Shown here in pieces: positions 17,159 to 25,550 of a stretch of DNA of 64,000 nucleotides (position 1 is its first letter; each line of letters opens with the position of its first letter). The position numbers and the translations under genes were made by a program. The DNA is from Sediminibacterium sp. GTDB taxonomy: Bacteria > Bacteroidota > Bacteroidia > Chitinophagales > Chitinophagaceae. A model generated the notes under the pieces. It was not told the DNA's origin. It was given only the letters and a program-made list of their open reading frames with translations, and did no database searches. Where the stretch lies: NCBI GenBank assembly GCA_016786865.1, contig JAEUVE010000011.1, forward strand, positions 1 through 64,000. Direction: 5' to 3'.

Positions 17159-17737
17159 TTATTTTCCGAATGCAGAAATATTGGTGCTGAAAATTTTAAC
17201 CGCAATCGCGATCAGAATTACGCCGAAGAACTTTCTTACAGCCAGTAATCCGGATTCTCCGAGTGCTTTTTGAATATGACTCAGCGATTTCAGGGTGATG
17301 TAAACCACCAGCAGGTTGATCAGGATTCCGGCAAGTATATAGAGTTCATCAAAGTTGGCTTTCAATGACATGATGGTGGTCAGGGTTCCACTTCCGGCAA
17401 TTATCGGAAAGGCAATTGGTACTACCGTTCCGGATTTGGCGTTGGATTCTCCCTTGAAGATTTCATGGCCCAATACCATTTCGAGTCCAAGTAAAAAAAT
17501 GACAATAGAACCACCTACGGCAAATGAACGAACATCCAAACCCAATATCTTCAGGAAGGGCTTACCCGCAAAAAGAAAAAGGATCATTAACCCTCCGGAT
17601 ACTGCTGTTGCCTGAAAGGATCGGATCTCTCCCATTTTCTTTTTCAAAGAAATCAACAGGGGTATGGATCCCAATATGTCCACAACGGCAAAAAGCGTAA
17701 AGGTTACGGTTAAAAGTTCGTCCAGATGAAATGTCAT
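17159..17737 (-). CDS. MarC-family integral membrane protein
   Basis: A 192-residue protein with six hydrophobic segments. The N-terminal LFAVVDILGSIPLLISL and the later AFPIIAGSGTLTTIMSL are the two repeats with conserved Pro and Gly that define MarC/UPF0056. Despite the family name, a role in antibiotic resistance is not supported by later work, and the function is unknown. It starts 30 bp after cobC on the same strand, so read-through from the cobalamin operon is possible; a TATCTTTA box in the gap could instead be its own promoter. Confidence 0.88.
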   Translation of the reverse strand: MTFHLDELLTVTFTLFAVVDILGSIPLLISLKKKMGEIRSFQATAVSGGLMILFLFAGKPFLKILGLDVRSFAVGGSIVIFLLGLEMVLGHEIFKGESNAKSGTVVPIAFPIIAGSGTLTTIMSLKANFDELYILAGILINLLVVYITLKSLSHIQKALGESGLLAVRKFFGVILIAIAVKIFSTNISAFGK

Positions 17738-17767
17738 GTTTGGGCGTTTTTATTAAAGATACTAATC

Positions 17768-18373
17768 TTACACATTCGTTGGCCTGTGCCATTCTTTTCC
17801 CTGCCGGGAATAATTGTACAGCAGGCTGTGTTCCATCCCTTTTTCGGATACTTCAATTTTAACTACACATCCGTAATGAAGGGTAAATTCATCGAAAGAT
17901 GCTCTCAGCGGTGTGTTCGTGATATGCGAGAGGATGCTTCTGAGCACGCCACCATGCGCAACGATCACCGCATCTTCTCCTTCTGCTTTAATGGATTCAA
18001 ACCGGTTCACCACCCTTTCGTGCAGGTCCACATAACTCTCTCCATTTGGCACAGATATATTTACAAAATCGTCCATCCAGGGCTGGATTTCTGCTTTGGG
18101 AATTTCATTCCACTGCTGCATTTCCCAGTCGCCACAATTTAACTCCATTAAATCGTTGTGGCGTTCAACGAGGTCAGGATGATACAAGGCTGCCGCCAGC
18201 TTGGTACAGCGTTGCAACGGACTGCTGTATACACGCAACTTTTTCTGCGGTAAATGCGGACGAATCATTTCAACTTCTTCTTCAAAAGTATCGGTAACAT
18301 CCAGATCTGTTTGTCCGTAACAGATCCCTTTCTCAATAAGTGGGGTGGTATGTCTGATCAGATAAATTTCCAT
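17768..18373 (-). CDS. cobC: Alpha-ribazole phosphatase
   Basis: A histidine-phosphatase-fold enzyme of about 201 residues that removes the 5' phosphate in the last stages of cobalamin lower-ligand assembly. It has the phosphohistidine motif LIRHTTP at the N-terminus, ELNCGDWEMQ, and VAHGGVLRS near the C-terminus. RHG-family assignment is certain, and the cobalamin role follows from its place after cobS, with which it overlaps by 16 bp. The start at the ATG at 18373 puts the RH motif at residues 6-7; an upstream ATG at 18385 is possible. Confidence 0.88.
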   Translation of the reverse strand: MEIYLIRHTTPLIEKGICYGQTDLDVTDTFEEEVEMIRPHLPQKKLRVYSSPLQRCTKLAAALYHPDLVERHNDLMELNCGDWEMQQWNEIPKAEIQPWMDDFVNISVPNGESYVDLHERVVNRFESIKAEGEDAVIVAHGGVLRSILSHITNTPLRASFDEFTLHYGCVVKIEVSEKGMEHSLLYNYSRQGKEWHRPTNV

Positions 18374-19194
18374 AGCAGTAAACATCCTATATAAAAAGCA
18401 ATTTCACAAATTTGTTGTGTAGCGCCCAGGCAATCGCCGGTATAACCACCAATCCATTTTTTGAAAAAACGGGCAGCAAAAAAACGGGTAATTACCGGTG
18501 GAATCAATGCAATCAATACAAAATACACGGTTGGATTCATGCGTGTATTAGTGAACTCCAGGATGGTTGGATTCAGGTAATCACCGGAATACAATAATAA
18601 CAGTGGAAGCACAGTGCCGGTAACGGACATCAGCATTTCACTCTTTGTCAGCCTCCGGTCTGCAAGGGGCTTGCTCTTGCTGGCATCTATATCCTGCACA
18701 TAAGGAAGCTGCTGCATGATGGTGGTGGAGAAGAACCTGCTGCTACTGTGACCGGCAATCAATACCATGGCCACGGTGGTTACAGGAAAATAATTGAATA
18801 ATTCGAGCAGTAACAGGAACTTGAAACTTAAAACAGCGATCAGGCCAACCACGCCATAAGTGCCTAACCTGCTGTCTTTCATGATGGTCAGAATTTTTTC
18901 AGGAGTCCATCCGCCTCCAAATGCATCACAGCAATCGGCGAATCCGTCTTCATGAAAAGAGCCCGTAAGCAGAATCGTAGCCAACATCGAAAAAGCAATA
19001 CCTAAAGGAGGAGAAAACAACTGGGTTGCCAATATCAATACAGCACCCCCAACGATACCCACTAAAATACCCACCCAGCTGAAATACCTGGCGGAAGCCT
19101 GTAAAAGACTGGTGGAATAAGGAAGATTAGCCCCAACCGGAATTCTGGTAAAAAACATCAGGGCCGTTTTGAAAATCAACCATTGGTACTTCAT
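18358..19194 (-). CDS. cobS: Adenosylcobinamide-GDP ribazoletransferase (cobalamin synthase)
   Basis: An integral membrane enzyme that joins adenosylcobinamide-GDP and alpha-ribazole(-phosphate) to make adenosylcobalamin(-phosphate). The 278-residue protein shows FFTRIPVG near the N-terminus and the acidic FHEDGFADCCDAFGGG motif that defines CobS, plus several hydrophobic helices. It lies 22 bp downstream of cobT and overlaps cobC, as usual for late cobalamin operons. Confidence 0.93.
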   Translation of the reverse strand: MKYQWLIFKTALMFFTRIPVGANLPYSTSLLQASARYFSWVGILVGIVGGAVLILATQLFSPPLGIAFSMLATILLTGSFHEDGFADCCDAFGGGWTPEKILTIMKDSRLGTYGVVGLIAVLSFKFLLLLELFNYFPVTTVAMVLIAGHSSSRFFSTTIMQQLPYVQDIDASKSKPLADRRLTKSEMLMSVTGTVLPLLLLYSGDYLNPTILEFTNTRMNPTVYFVLIALIPPVITRFFAARFFKKWIGGYTGDCLGATQQICEIAFYIGCLLLWKFI

Positions 19195-19216
19195 AGCAGG
19201 CTAAGGTAGCAGAAAA

Positions 19217-20248
19217 TCAGATTGAGCTAACCTGTGCTTCATCAAAAGATGCCATTTCGTTGAGGAAGGCAACAGCGCTTCTGATCACCGGAATGGCCAG
19301 TGCAGCTCCTGTGCCTTCGCCCAGACGCATACCCAGCTGAAGGATGGGTTCTGCTTTAAAATATTCCAGCATGCCCGCATGTCCCTGTTCCCCGCTGGCA
19401 TGGGCAAAAAGGCAATTGTTTAATACTTCTGGTTGTATTTGCTGAGCCAGCATCAGTGCAGCACTGGAAATGAATCCATCTACTACAATGATCATTTTTT
19501 CTGCATAGGCCTGCAGGTAGGCACCGGTCATCATGGCTATTTCAAAACCTCCGGCTTTGGCGAGCAACCCATATGGATCGTTGCTAAGCAGGTCTAAGCG
19601 ATGTTTTATGAACACCGTTTCGAGGGTAGTTATTTTGGTATTCAGCTGTTCGTCGTTTGCACCGGTCCCTCTTCCGGTACAATCCCGTATGGCTTTACCG
19701 GTAATGGCGCTCATGATCAGCGTGGCTGAAGAAGTGTTACCGATACCCATTTCACCAAAACCAACGCAATTGCAACCTGCTGCGCCAAGTTGCCGCACAA
19801 TCTCCCGGCCCTGCTCAATGGCGTTGAGGGCCTGTGTTGCAGTCATGGCATCTGCTTCAAGATAATTTTTGGTTCCTGTATCCTGTTTTGCATGAATGAA
19901 CCAGTCACTGGATGGAATTGCACTGAAATCGGCATTGACGCCCGCGTCTACTACCACGAGCCGGATATCGTGTTGCCGGGTAAACACATTAATGGCTGCA
20001 CCCTTCCGGATGAAATTCAACACCATCTGCGCTGTAACTTCCTGCGGATATGGATTTACAAGACCTGTGGCCGCAATGCCATGGTCTGCGGCAAATACAA
20101 CAATAGTTGAATTTGTAATAACCGGAAACAGCGTTTCCTGGATAAGTCCTGCTTTCAGGGCAATGAATTCCAGAAGGCCGAGTGCCCCGATTGGTTTGGT
20201 TTTCCGGTTGATCTTTTCCTGCAGTTGTGCTTTCAGTGACTGGTTCAT
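19217..20248 (-). CDS. cobT: Nicotinate-nucleotide:dimethylbenzimidazole phosphoribosyltransferase
   Basis: Activates the lower-ligand base to its alpha-riboside phosphate for cobalamin. The 343-residue length is normal. KPIGALGLLE at the N-terminus, FAADHGIA, GFGEMGIGNTSSA in the middle, and GEGTGAALA near the C-terminus with the catalytic Glu all match CobT. It starts 4 bp after the TonB receptor stop. The kinase/guanylyltransferase CobU, normally present in such operons, is absent here. Confidence 0.94.
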   Translation of the reverse strand: MNQSLKAQLQEKINRKTKPIGALGLLEFIALKAGLIQETLFPVITNSTIVVFAADHGIAATGLVNPYPQEVTAQMVLNFIRKGAAINVFTRQHDIRLVVVDAGVNADFSAIPSSDWFIHAKQDTGTKNYLEADAMTATQALNAIEQGREIVRQLGAAGCNCVGFGEMGIGNTSSATLIMSAITGKAIRDCTGRGTGANDEQLNTKITTLETVFIKHRLDLLSNDPYGLLAKAGGFEIAMMTGAYLQAYAEKMIIVVDGFISSAALMLAQQIQPEVLNNCLFAHASGEQGHAGMLEYFKAEPILQLGMRLGEGTGAALAIPVIRSAVAFLNEMASFDEAQVSSI

Positions 20249-20252
20249 AAGG

Positions 20253-22184
20253 TTAAAGTTTGATGCTTATTCCCGAGCTGATAATAAAAGGGATACTGTT
20301 GAACCCTCTCAGGTCGTAAAATTGCCTGCCGGTGATATTCTGTGCATCTATAAATAGTTTGTAGCGCTTGTTGAAGCTGTATTCTCCATAAGCATTCAGA
20401 ATTGCATATGCAGGAAGCAACACATCTCCTGTTTTATATCCGCCGATATCGTAGCGGCTGCTCAGGTACTTGCTGCTGATGCTGATGAATAAATTGTTGT
20501 GCTGATAATTTAGTGATGCATTGATGTTGATGCCGGGTCTTCTGAGGCCATAGGAATATCCGGTGTCTTTGAAGCTTTGTCTGCTTTGTGTGGAATCACT
20601 GATAGACAGGAAGCTGAAATTGGCTTTGAGATTGATCCGGTTGGTAATTCTTGTGTTGGTTTCGTACTCTACACCCAATACATTTTGCTTAACAAAATTA
20701 AAATACTGGTATCGCACATAGTCATAATCAATTCCGTCGTTGATGTTTCTGTAGAAAACGACCAGTCTGCTGCTGAACTGACTGCCCGTATTGGCCACAC
20801 CCAGTTCCACTGATGTACTTTTTTCTGCTTTCAGATTGGGTTGCCCGCTATACTGATCAAACAACTGGTAAATGGATGGCGCTTTAAAACCAGTGGCAAT
20901 GCTACCAAAAAACCGGGTACTCTCCGATATACTGAAAGATGGATTGAAGCTGAAAGTATAATTGGTTCCGTATTTTGAATGATGATTGTAGCGAATTCCA
21001 AGGTCAGAAGCAAATCCTTGTTTATTATTGAATAAAAGCGAAGAATAAACAGAAGTCTGGCTGAAACTGGTGTCGTTGAAACTGCTGTTGTAAGGTCCAA
21101 ATGGACTCACCGAACGGTAATCGTTATTCATGCTTCCATACCTGTACTCAACTCCCTGCAAAAGACTGAGTGTGCTGCTCAATGTTATATTGGCATACAG
21201 TTCGGCAAACTGTGTTTTAGCAAAATAATTGTTGCGTACAAAATAGCTGAATACTTTTTTGTCTGTACTGTCCCGCTCATAAGCCCGGTTGGTCTGACTG
21301 AACTGATAGTTGGCATTAAGGCTGAACGTGGATGTTTTGTACTGAAAGCCTGCGCCTGTATTCAACACATTGTTGCTGGTGTTGTAATACCGGTCGTCTT
21401 TAAAAACACCTTCGTCGATTCCCGCCCTGTTTGCGCTGTACATGGCAAACCCCTTTACAAAAAACCGATCGCTGATTTTGTATTGTGCGCTTGCGCTCGA
21501 AGAACTGCCATCGTACCCGTCTTTATCAAATCCTTTGTTTCCGGATGTATCCTGTGCAGTGCTGAACCCGTCCGTTTTCATACGGGCGGTTCTCAATGAA
21601 TAGCTAAGCCTGTTGAGTTTACCAAAAACCTGGAGGTTTCCTTTAAAGGTATTGAGATTACCGGCAGATAAAGTGGCGTTTGCATTCACCGGTTTGTTTA
21701 AACCTTCTTTTACCGTAATAATATTGATAACGCCGGCTATGGCATCGCTACCGTAGATGGTGCTCTGGGCTCCCCTGCACACTTCAATCCGTTCCACATT
21801 GTTGATGCTGAAAAGATTCAGGTCAAATTCGTTGTTGATCATGGAGGGGTCGCTCAGGGGAATGCCATCCATCAGGATAAGGGTTCTGCCAGTGGCAGCG
21901 CCCCGCATAAAGACAGACTGATTGGTCCCTGCATTGTTGTAGGCTCCGTTAATTGTTATCCCGGTTGTTTCATTGAGGATCTGCGCAACCGTTTTGCCCC
22001 CGCTTCTTTCCAGCTGTTCCCTGGAGATCACGGAAATTACTTTTCCGGTGGTGCTTTGTTTTTGTTCCTGCTTGTTGGCAGTAACCACTACTTCGTCGAG
22101 TACCCGCGTACCCGAACTGTCTTTTTGTGCCAGCAGTTCAGAGCCTGCCAGCAAGGTTAGGAGGAGCATTGTTTTTTTGCTCAT
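20253..22184 (-). CDS. btuB: TonB-dependent receptor, BtuB-like (cobalamin uptake)
   Basis: An outer-membrane transporter of about 643 residues. A signal peptide ends near LLAQ; DEVVVTA is a TonB-box-like segment; the plug follows with GKTVAQILNETTG, VFMRGAATGRTLILMDGIPLSD and IEVCRGAQSTIYGSDAIAGVINI. Aromatic-rich beta strands run to the C-terminus. The cobalamin riboswitch in its leader and cobT-cobS-cobC behind it identify the substrate as cobalamin or a corrinoid. The ATG at 22184 begins a proper signal peptide; an upstream start at 22208 is less likely. Confidence 0.9.
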   Translation of the reverse strand: MSKKTMLLLTLLAGSELLAQKDSSGTRVLDEVVVTANKQEQKQSTTGKVISVISREQLERSGGKTVAQILNETTGITINGAYNNAGTNQSVFMRGAATGRTLILMDGIPLSDPSMINNEFDLNLFSINNVERIEVCRGAQSTIYGSDAIAGVINIITVKEGLNKPVNANATLSAGNLNTFKGNLQVFGKLNRLSYSLRTARMKTDGFSTAQDTSGNKGFDKDGYDGSSSSASAQYKISDRFFVKGFAMYSANRAGIDEGVFKDDRYYNTSNNVLNTGAGFQYKTSTFSLNANYQFSQTNRAYERDSTDKKVFSYFVRNNYFAKTQFAELYANITLSSTLSLLQGVEYRYGSMNNDYRSVSPFGPYNSSFNDTSFSQTSVYSSLLFNNKQGFASDLGIRYNHHSKYGTNYTFSFNPSFSISESTRFFGSIATGFKAPSIYQLFDQYSGQPNLKAEKSTSVELGVANTGSQFSSRLVVFYRNINDGIDYDYVRYQYFNFVKQNVLGVEYETNTRITNRINLKANFSFLSISDSTQSRQSFKDTGYSYGLRRPGININASLNYQHNNLFISISSKYLSSRYDIGGYKTGDVLLPAYAILNAYGEYSFNKRYKLFIDAQNITGRQFYDLRGFNSIPFIISSGISIKL

Positions 22185-22224
22185 TGTTTTATTTTTTGAA
22201 TTGAACAATGAGCTTCCAGGAAAT

Positions 22225-22263
22225 GAAAAATAAAAAGAAAAATAAACTACTGCTGCAGCAGCA
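22225..22263 (-). terminator. Candidate riboswitch expression-platform hairpin
   Basis: On the minus strand, TGCTGC and GCAGTA pair around a TGCA loop (22248-22263), followed by a T-rich run (22225-22247) before the btuB start. It could act as the terminator half of the riboswitch; the stem is short, so translational control is an alternative. Confidence 0.4.
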
Positions 22264-22307
22264 CTTTACGTTCCATGCTTTTCACCCGAAAGCCGTGAAT
22301 GTTGTTG

Positions 22308-22500
22308 TATCTGGCAGGTCTTCTGACTTTCCCGACTTTTTGAGCTTCCTTCCCATTCCTTGTTCCGGAACAGTGGTTGCAGTTGCTAAAAAGTTCGCCA
22401 TGTTAAGCGGCGGGATTACAGCTACGGGGATAGTGCCGGACTTACACCGGACTTCCCTTTTAATCATCTGCCTGAGGCAGGTGAACCAAGTACGGGGCAA
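22308..22500 (-). promoter_or_regulatory. Cobalamin riboswitch upstream of btuB-cobTSC
   Basis: Read on the minus strand, the leader contains the conserved B12 box AGTCAGAAGACCTGCC (22313-22328), preceded by a GGGAAGG segment, CCACTG, and at the 5' side GGGAAGTCCGGTG with CTATCCCCGTAGCTGTAA, the standard order of the AdoCbl riboswitch core. It lies about 125 nt before the btuB start. Binding of the cofactor would lower expression of the uptake and assembly genes. Confidence 0.95.
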
Positions 22501-22505
22501 ATGTA
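22498..22505 (-). promoter_or_regulatory. Candidate -7 promoter box (TACATTTG) for the cobalamin operon
   Basis: On the minus strand this is a perfect TAnnTTTG match at the upstream edge of the riboswitch, so transcription would begin right at the 5' end of the aptamer. Confidence 0.6.
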
Positions 22506-22645
22506 AAGGGCGGATCTGTACTTTATGGTAAATGTTATGAACATACCCCTGAATAACTATTTTTTAATTCATCCATAATATGGCCATGTATGGCCGCTCA
22601 TCGCTCTGCTGATTATTCTTTAACTTATTTACTTATTTTCAGCAG

Positions 22646-23971
22646 ATGAAAGGAAATCAGAAGCTCAACCTGTTCAGTTTTACCATGATCGTGGTAGGCC
22701 TGGTGATTGGTATGGGTATATTCAGAACGGCCGCTACCAGCGCCAAGGATGCCATAGAACCATCGGTGTATTTTACCGCCTGGATACTGGGAGGCTTTGT
22801 TGCATTTTGCGGAGCATTAACCTATGCAGAAATCGGAAGCAGGTTTCCCGTTACTGGCGGGTACTACAAAATCTTCTCTTATGCCTATCATCCCAGCATT
22901 GCCTTTGCCATCAATTGTATTATCCTGATCAGTAATGCTGCCAGCTTAAGTGGAGTGGCGCTGATCGGAAGCGGATACATTACCAAGTTGTTTCCGGGAA
23001 TAAACTGGACAGATACACACAAGGCGCTGATCAGTTGTATTGCCATCATTATTTTTTATGCCATCAATCTGCGCGGATTGAGAATGAGTTCAAAAGCACA
23101 GAATATCCTGATGGTGATAAAAATCACGATGATTCTTGTGTTGATTGCAGCACTTTTTTTTCCCTATGAAGCTCCGGCAGCAGCAAATGTGGTGGCAACA
23201 ACTCCACAGATGAACTGGCTGCAAAGCCTGGGGATTAGCCTGATAGCCGTTTCCTTCACGTATGGTGGCTACCAGCAAACGATCAATTTTGGAAATGAAG
23301 TCAAAAATCCGGCAAAGAATATCCCCCGGGGAATTTTTTGGGGTATAGCCATCATCATCAGCTTATACCTGCTGGCCAATCTCAGTTATTATACCATTGT
23401 GGGTTTTGACCAGATGAAGGGAGAGCGTGAGATTGCTTATGTACTGATTCAGAAAGTGTTTGGCGATACAGGCGCGGATATTTTTTCTTTCTTCCTGTTC
23501 TTTGGGGTGCTGGCTTATGTAAATGCCCTGCTGATGAGCAATCCGAGGGTAATGTATGCTATGAGTGAGGAAGGTAGCCTGCCACGCATTTTTGGAAAAC
23601 AGAATCCTAAAAATGATGTGCTGGTGGTATCGCTTTCTGTGTTTGCCTCCATCTGTATTGTGATCCTTTTCTTTGCCCAGACCTTCGAAAAGATTCTGAA
23701 CTTTACCATTTTTCTGGATTGTTTCGGGATGGTGGCTTCCAGCGCAACCCTTTTTATCCTTCGTAAACGAACCCGTCACCTGGATGGAACAGGTATTTAC
23801 AAAATGAAGCTTTATCCGATTCTGCCACTGATATTTATTGCGAATTACCTGTTTGTCGGCGTGAGCATCGCCATTCAGACACCGGACACTGCCCTGGTAG
23901 GGGCATTGGTACTCGGGGCCTTCATTTTACTCTATTTTGCCACGGCTAAACCGAGAAATGACCTTTCATAA
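22646..23971 (+). CDS. APC-family amino-acid permease
   Basis: A 441-residue inner-membrane protein with about 12 helices. The first helix contains VVGLVIGMGIFRTAAT, matching the substrate-binding GxGIF region of the APC superfamily, and helix 3 onward has TYAEIGSRFPVTGGYYKIF, the usual family block. This suggests proton-coupled uptake or exchange of amino acids; the substrate cannot be told. It is transcribed divergently from the cobalamin operon and appears to stand alone, with tolC following after 83 bp. Confidence 0.87.
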   Translation: MKGNQKLNLFSFTMIVVGLVIGMGIFRTAATSAKDAIEPSVYFTAWILGGFVAFCGALTYAEIGSRFPVTGGYYKIFSYAYHPSIAFAINCIILISNAASLSGVALIGSGYITKLFPGINWTDTHKALISCIAIIIFYAINLRGLRMSSKAQNILMVIKITMILVLIAALFFPYEAPAAANVVATTPQMNWLQSLGISLIAVSFTYGGYQQTINFGNEVKNPAKNIPRGIFWGIAIIISLYLLANLSYYTIVGFDQMKGEREIAYVLIQKVFGDTGADIFSFFLFFGVLAYVNALLMSNPRVMYAMSEEGSLPRIFGKQNPKNDVLVVSLSVFASICIVILFFAQTFEKILNFTIFLDCFGMVASSATLFILRKRTRHLDGTGIYKMKLYPILPLIFIANYLFVGVSIAIQTPDTALVGALVLGAFILLYFATAKPRNDLS

Positions 23972-24042
23972 GTTATTACAGGCGAAACAGGGGGCTTCCT
24001 TTCCGTCTGTCTAAAATTTAGGTATTCGTGCCGGAATGACGT

Positions 24043-24050
24043 TATTTTTG
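24043..24050 (+). promoter_or_regulatory. Candidate -7 promoter box (TATTTTTG) before tolC-like gene
   Basis: Fits TAnnTTTG but ends only 4 bp before the ATG, so transcription would start at or next to the start codon, giving a leaderless or nearly leaderless mRNA. Confidence 0.4.
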
Positions 24051-24054
24051 GTAT

Positions 24055-25515
24055 ATGAATAGAATCTTAATTGCAGGGCTGGCCTGTTGGGTATTTATTT
24101 CAGGGCTCCAGGCCCAGGATGCCCAGGCCAAATGGGATTTAAGGCGATGTATAGACTATGCCGCCAAAAACAATATTTCTGTAAAGCAGGCAGATGTTCA
24201 GGCAAGGCTCTCTCGCCTGGACGTAGATAAGGCCAAATGGGCACAATACCCGAATCTGGGGTTCAGCACCAACCTGGGTACCCAGTGGGGCCGATCCATC
24301 GACCCTACTACCAACTTGTTTACCACAACCCAGTTGTTGTTCCAGGGCGCTACCCTGAGTGCAGGTGCACAACTGTTCAACTGGGGTGCATTGCAGGCGG
24401 ATAAAAAAATTGCCGGATTCAATGCCCAGGCAGCAGCAACAGATGTGGAAAGGATTACAAATGATATTTCTTTAAGTATCGCTACTTATTTTTTACAGGT
24501 AGTGGCGGCAAAGCAACAGATCAAAATTGCAGAAGTACAATTGGAGCAAACCCGTTTTCAGTTGGGCTTTACCCGTAAAAAAGTTGAAGCAGGAACCCTG
24601 CCTGAATTGAATGCTGCGGAAATTGAGGCGCAATTTGCAAGAGACACTACTACATTGGTGAATGCACAGGCCAGCTTTTCACAGGCAGTGATTCAGCTGA
24701 AAGCTGCGATCAGCCTCGATATGGCTACGCCGTTTGAGGTGGAAATACCAGAGGTGGAACATATTTCGCTGGCTCCGCTGGCCGATCTGGAACCAGCCGG
24801 ATTGTACCAGGTAGCATTGAACGCCCAACCCTTGCAAAAAGTAAATAGCTTTAAATTAAAGGCTGCGGATGAATCTGTAAAACGTGCACGTTCTGCATTT
24901 TATCCAACCCTGTCTGCCTTTGGCTCATTGGGATCCAACTTTGCCAATTCAGCAACAGAAATTACAGGCGCTAATGTGTTAGGCTCTAAACCAACTACCA
25001 ATTTTGTTACGGTAAATAACGTAAACTATCAGGTGTTCCAGCCGGATATTCAGGTATTGTCTCAGAAAAGATCTTTTGGTGGTATGTGGAGCGGATGGGG
25101 AACGCAAATGGACCAGAACTTCCGGCAGAGTATCGGATTGCAGCTGAGTGTTCCCATTTTTAGTAATGGAAATGCCAGATTGGGTTATCAGCGGGCAAAG
25201 CTGAATCTTCAGACAGTAGAGAATAACAAGCAACAGGCCGACCTTACCCTGCAGCAAAATATTTATCAGTCTTTCACCAATGCAAAAGCAGCCATGTTGC
25301 GCTACAATGCCAGTCAGAAATCTGTTGAGGCATCGCAAAAAGCATACGATTTTGCAGCAAAAAGATACGAGGCCGGATTATCCAATACACTGGATCTGAT
25401 TACCAATCAGAACAATCTCCTGAAAGCGAAACTGGACAGACTGAATAATCAGTTTGATTATATATTCAGAATAAAACTGCTTGAATTTTATAAAGGCCAG
25501 GGTATTAAATTATAA
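24055..25515 (+). CDS. TolC-family outer-membrane efflux protein
   Basis: A 486-residue protein with a signal peptide ending near LQAQ, then WDLRRCIDYAAKNN, the usual opening of TolC proteins, and two long helical regions rich in Ala and Gln separated by beta-barrel strands. The second repeat ends with YEAGLSNTLDLITNQNNLLKAKL, typical of the family. It would form the outer-membrane channel of a tripartite pump with the HlyD-type adaptor that follows after 35 bp. No inner-membrane ABC or RND component is adjacent. Confidence 0.9.
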   Translation: MNRILIAGLACWVFISGLQAQDAQAKWDLRRCIDYAAKNNISVKQADVQARLSRLDVDKAKWAQYPNLGFSTNLGTQWGRSIDPTTNLFTTTQLLFQGATLSAGAQLFNWGALQADKKIAGFNAQAAATDVERITNDISLSIATYFLQVVAAKQQIKIAEVQLEQTRFQLGFTRKKVEAGTLPELNAAEIEAQFARDTTTLVNAQASFSQAVIQLKAAISLDMATPFEVEIPEVEHISLAPLADLEPAGLYQVALNAQPLQKVNSFKLKAADESVKRARSAFYPTLSAFGSLGSNFANSATEITGANVLGSKPTTNFVTVNNVNYQVFQPDIQVLSQKRSFGGMWSGWGTQMDQNFRQSIGLQLSVPIFSNGNARLGYQRAKLNLQTVENNKQQADLTLQQNIYQSFTNAKAAMLRYNASQKSVEASQKAYDFAAKRYEAGLSNTLDLITNQNNLLKAKLDRLNNQFDYIFRIKLLEFYKGQGIKL

Positions 25516-25550
25516 CCGCTACATGTTGGCAAAAACCGAAAATAACTGTT

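Noticed and set aside
17159..17737. Antibiotic-resistance function for the MarC-family gene
   Set aside because: The family name is historical; no evidence in sequence or context.
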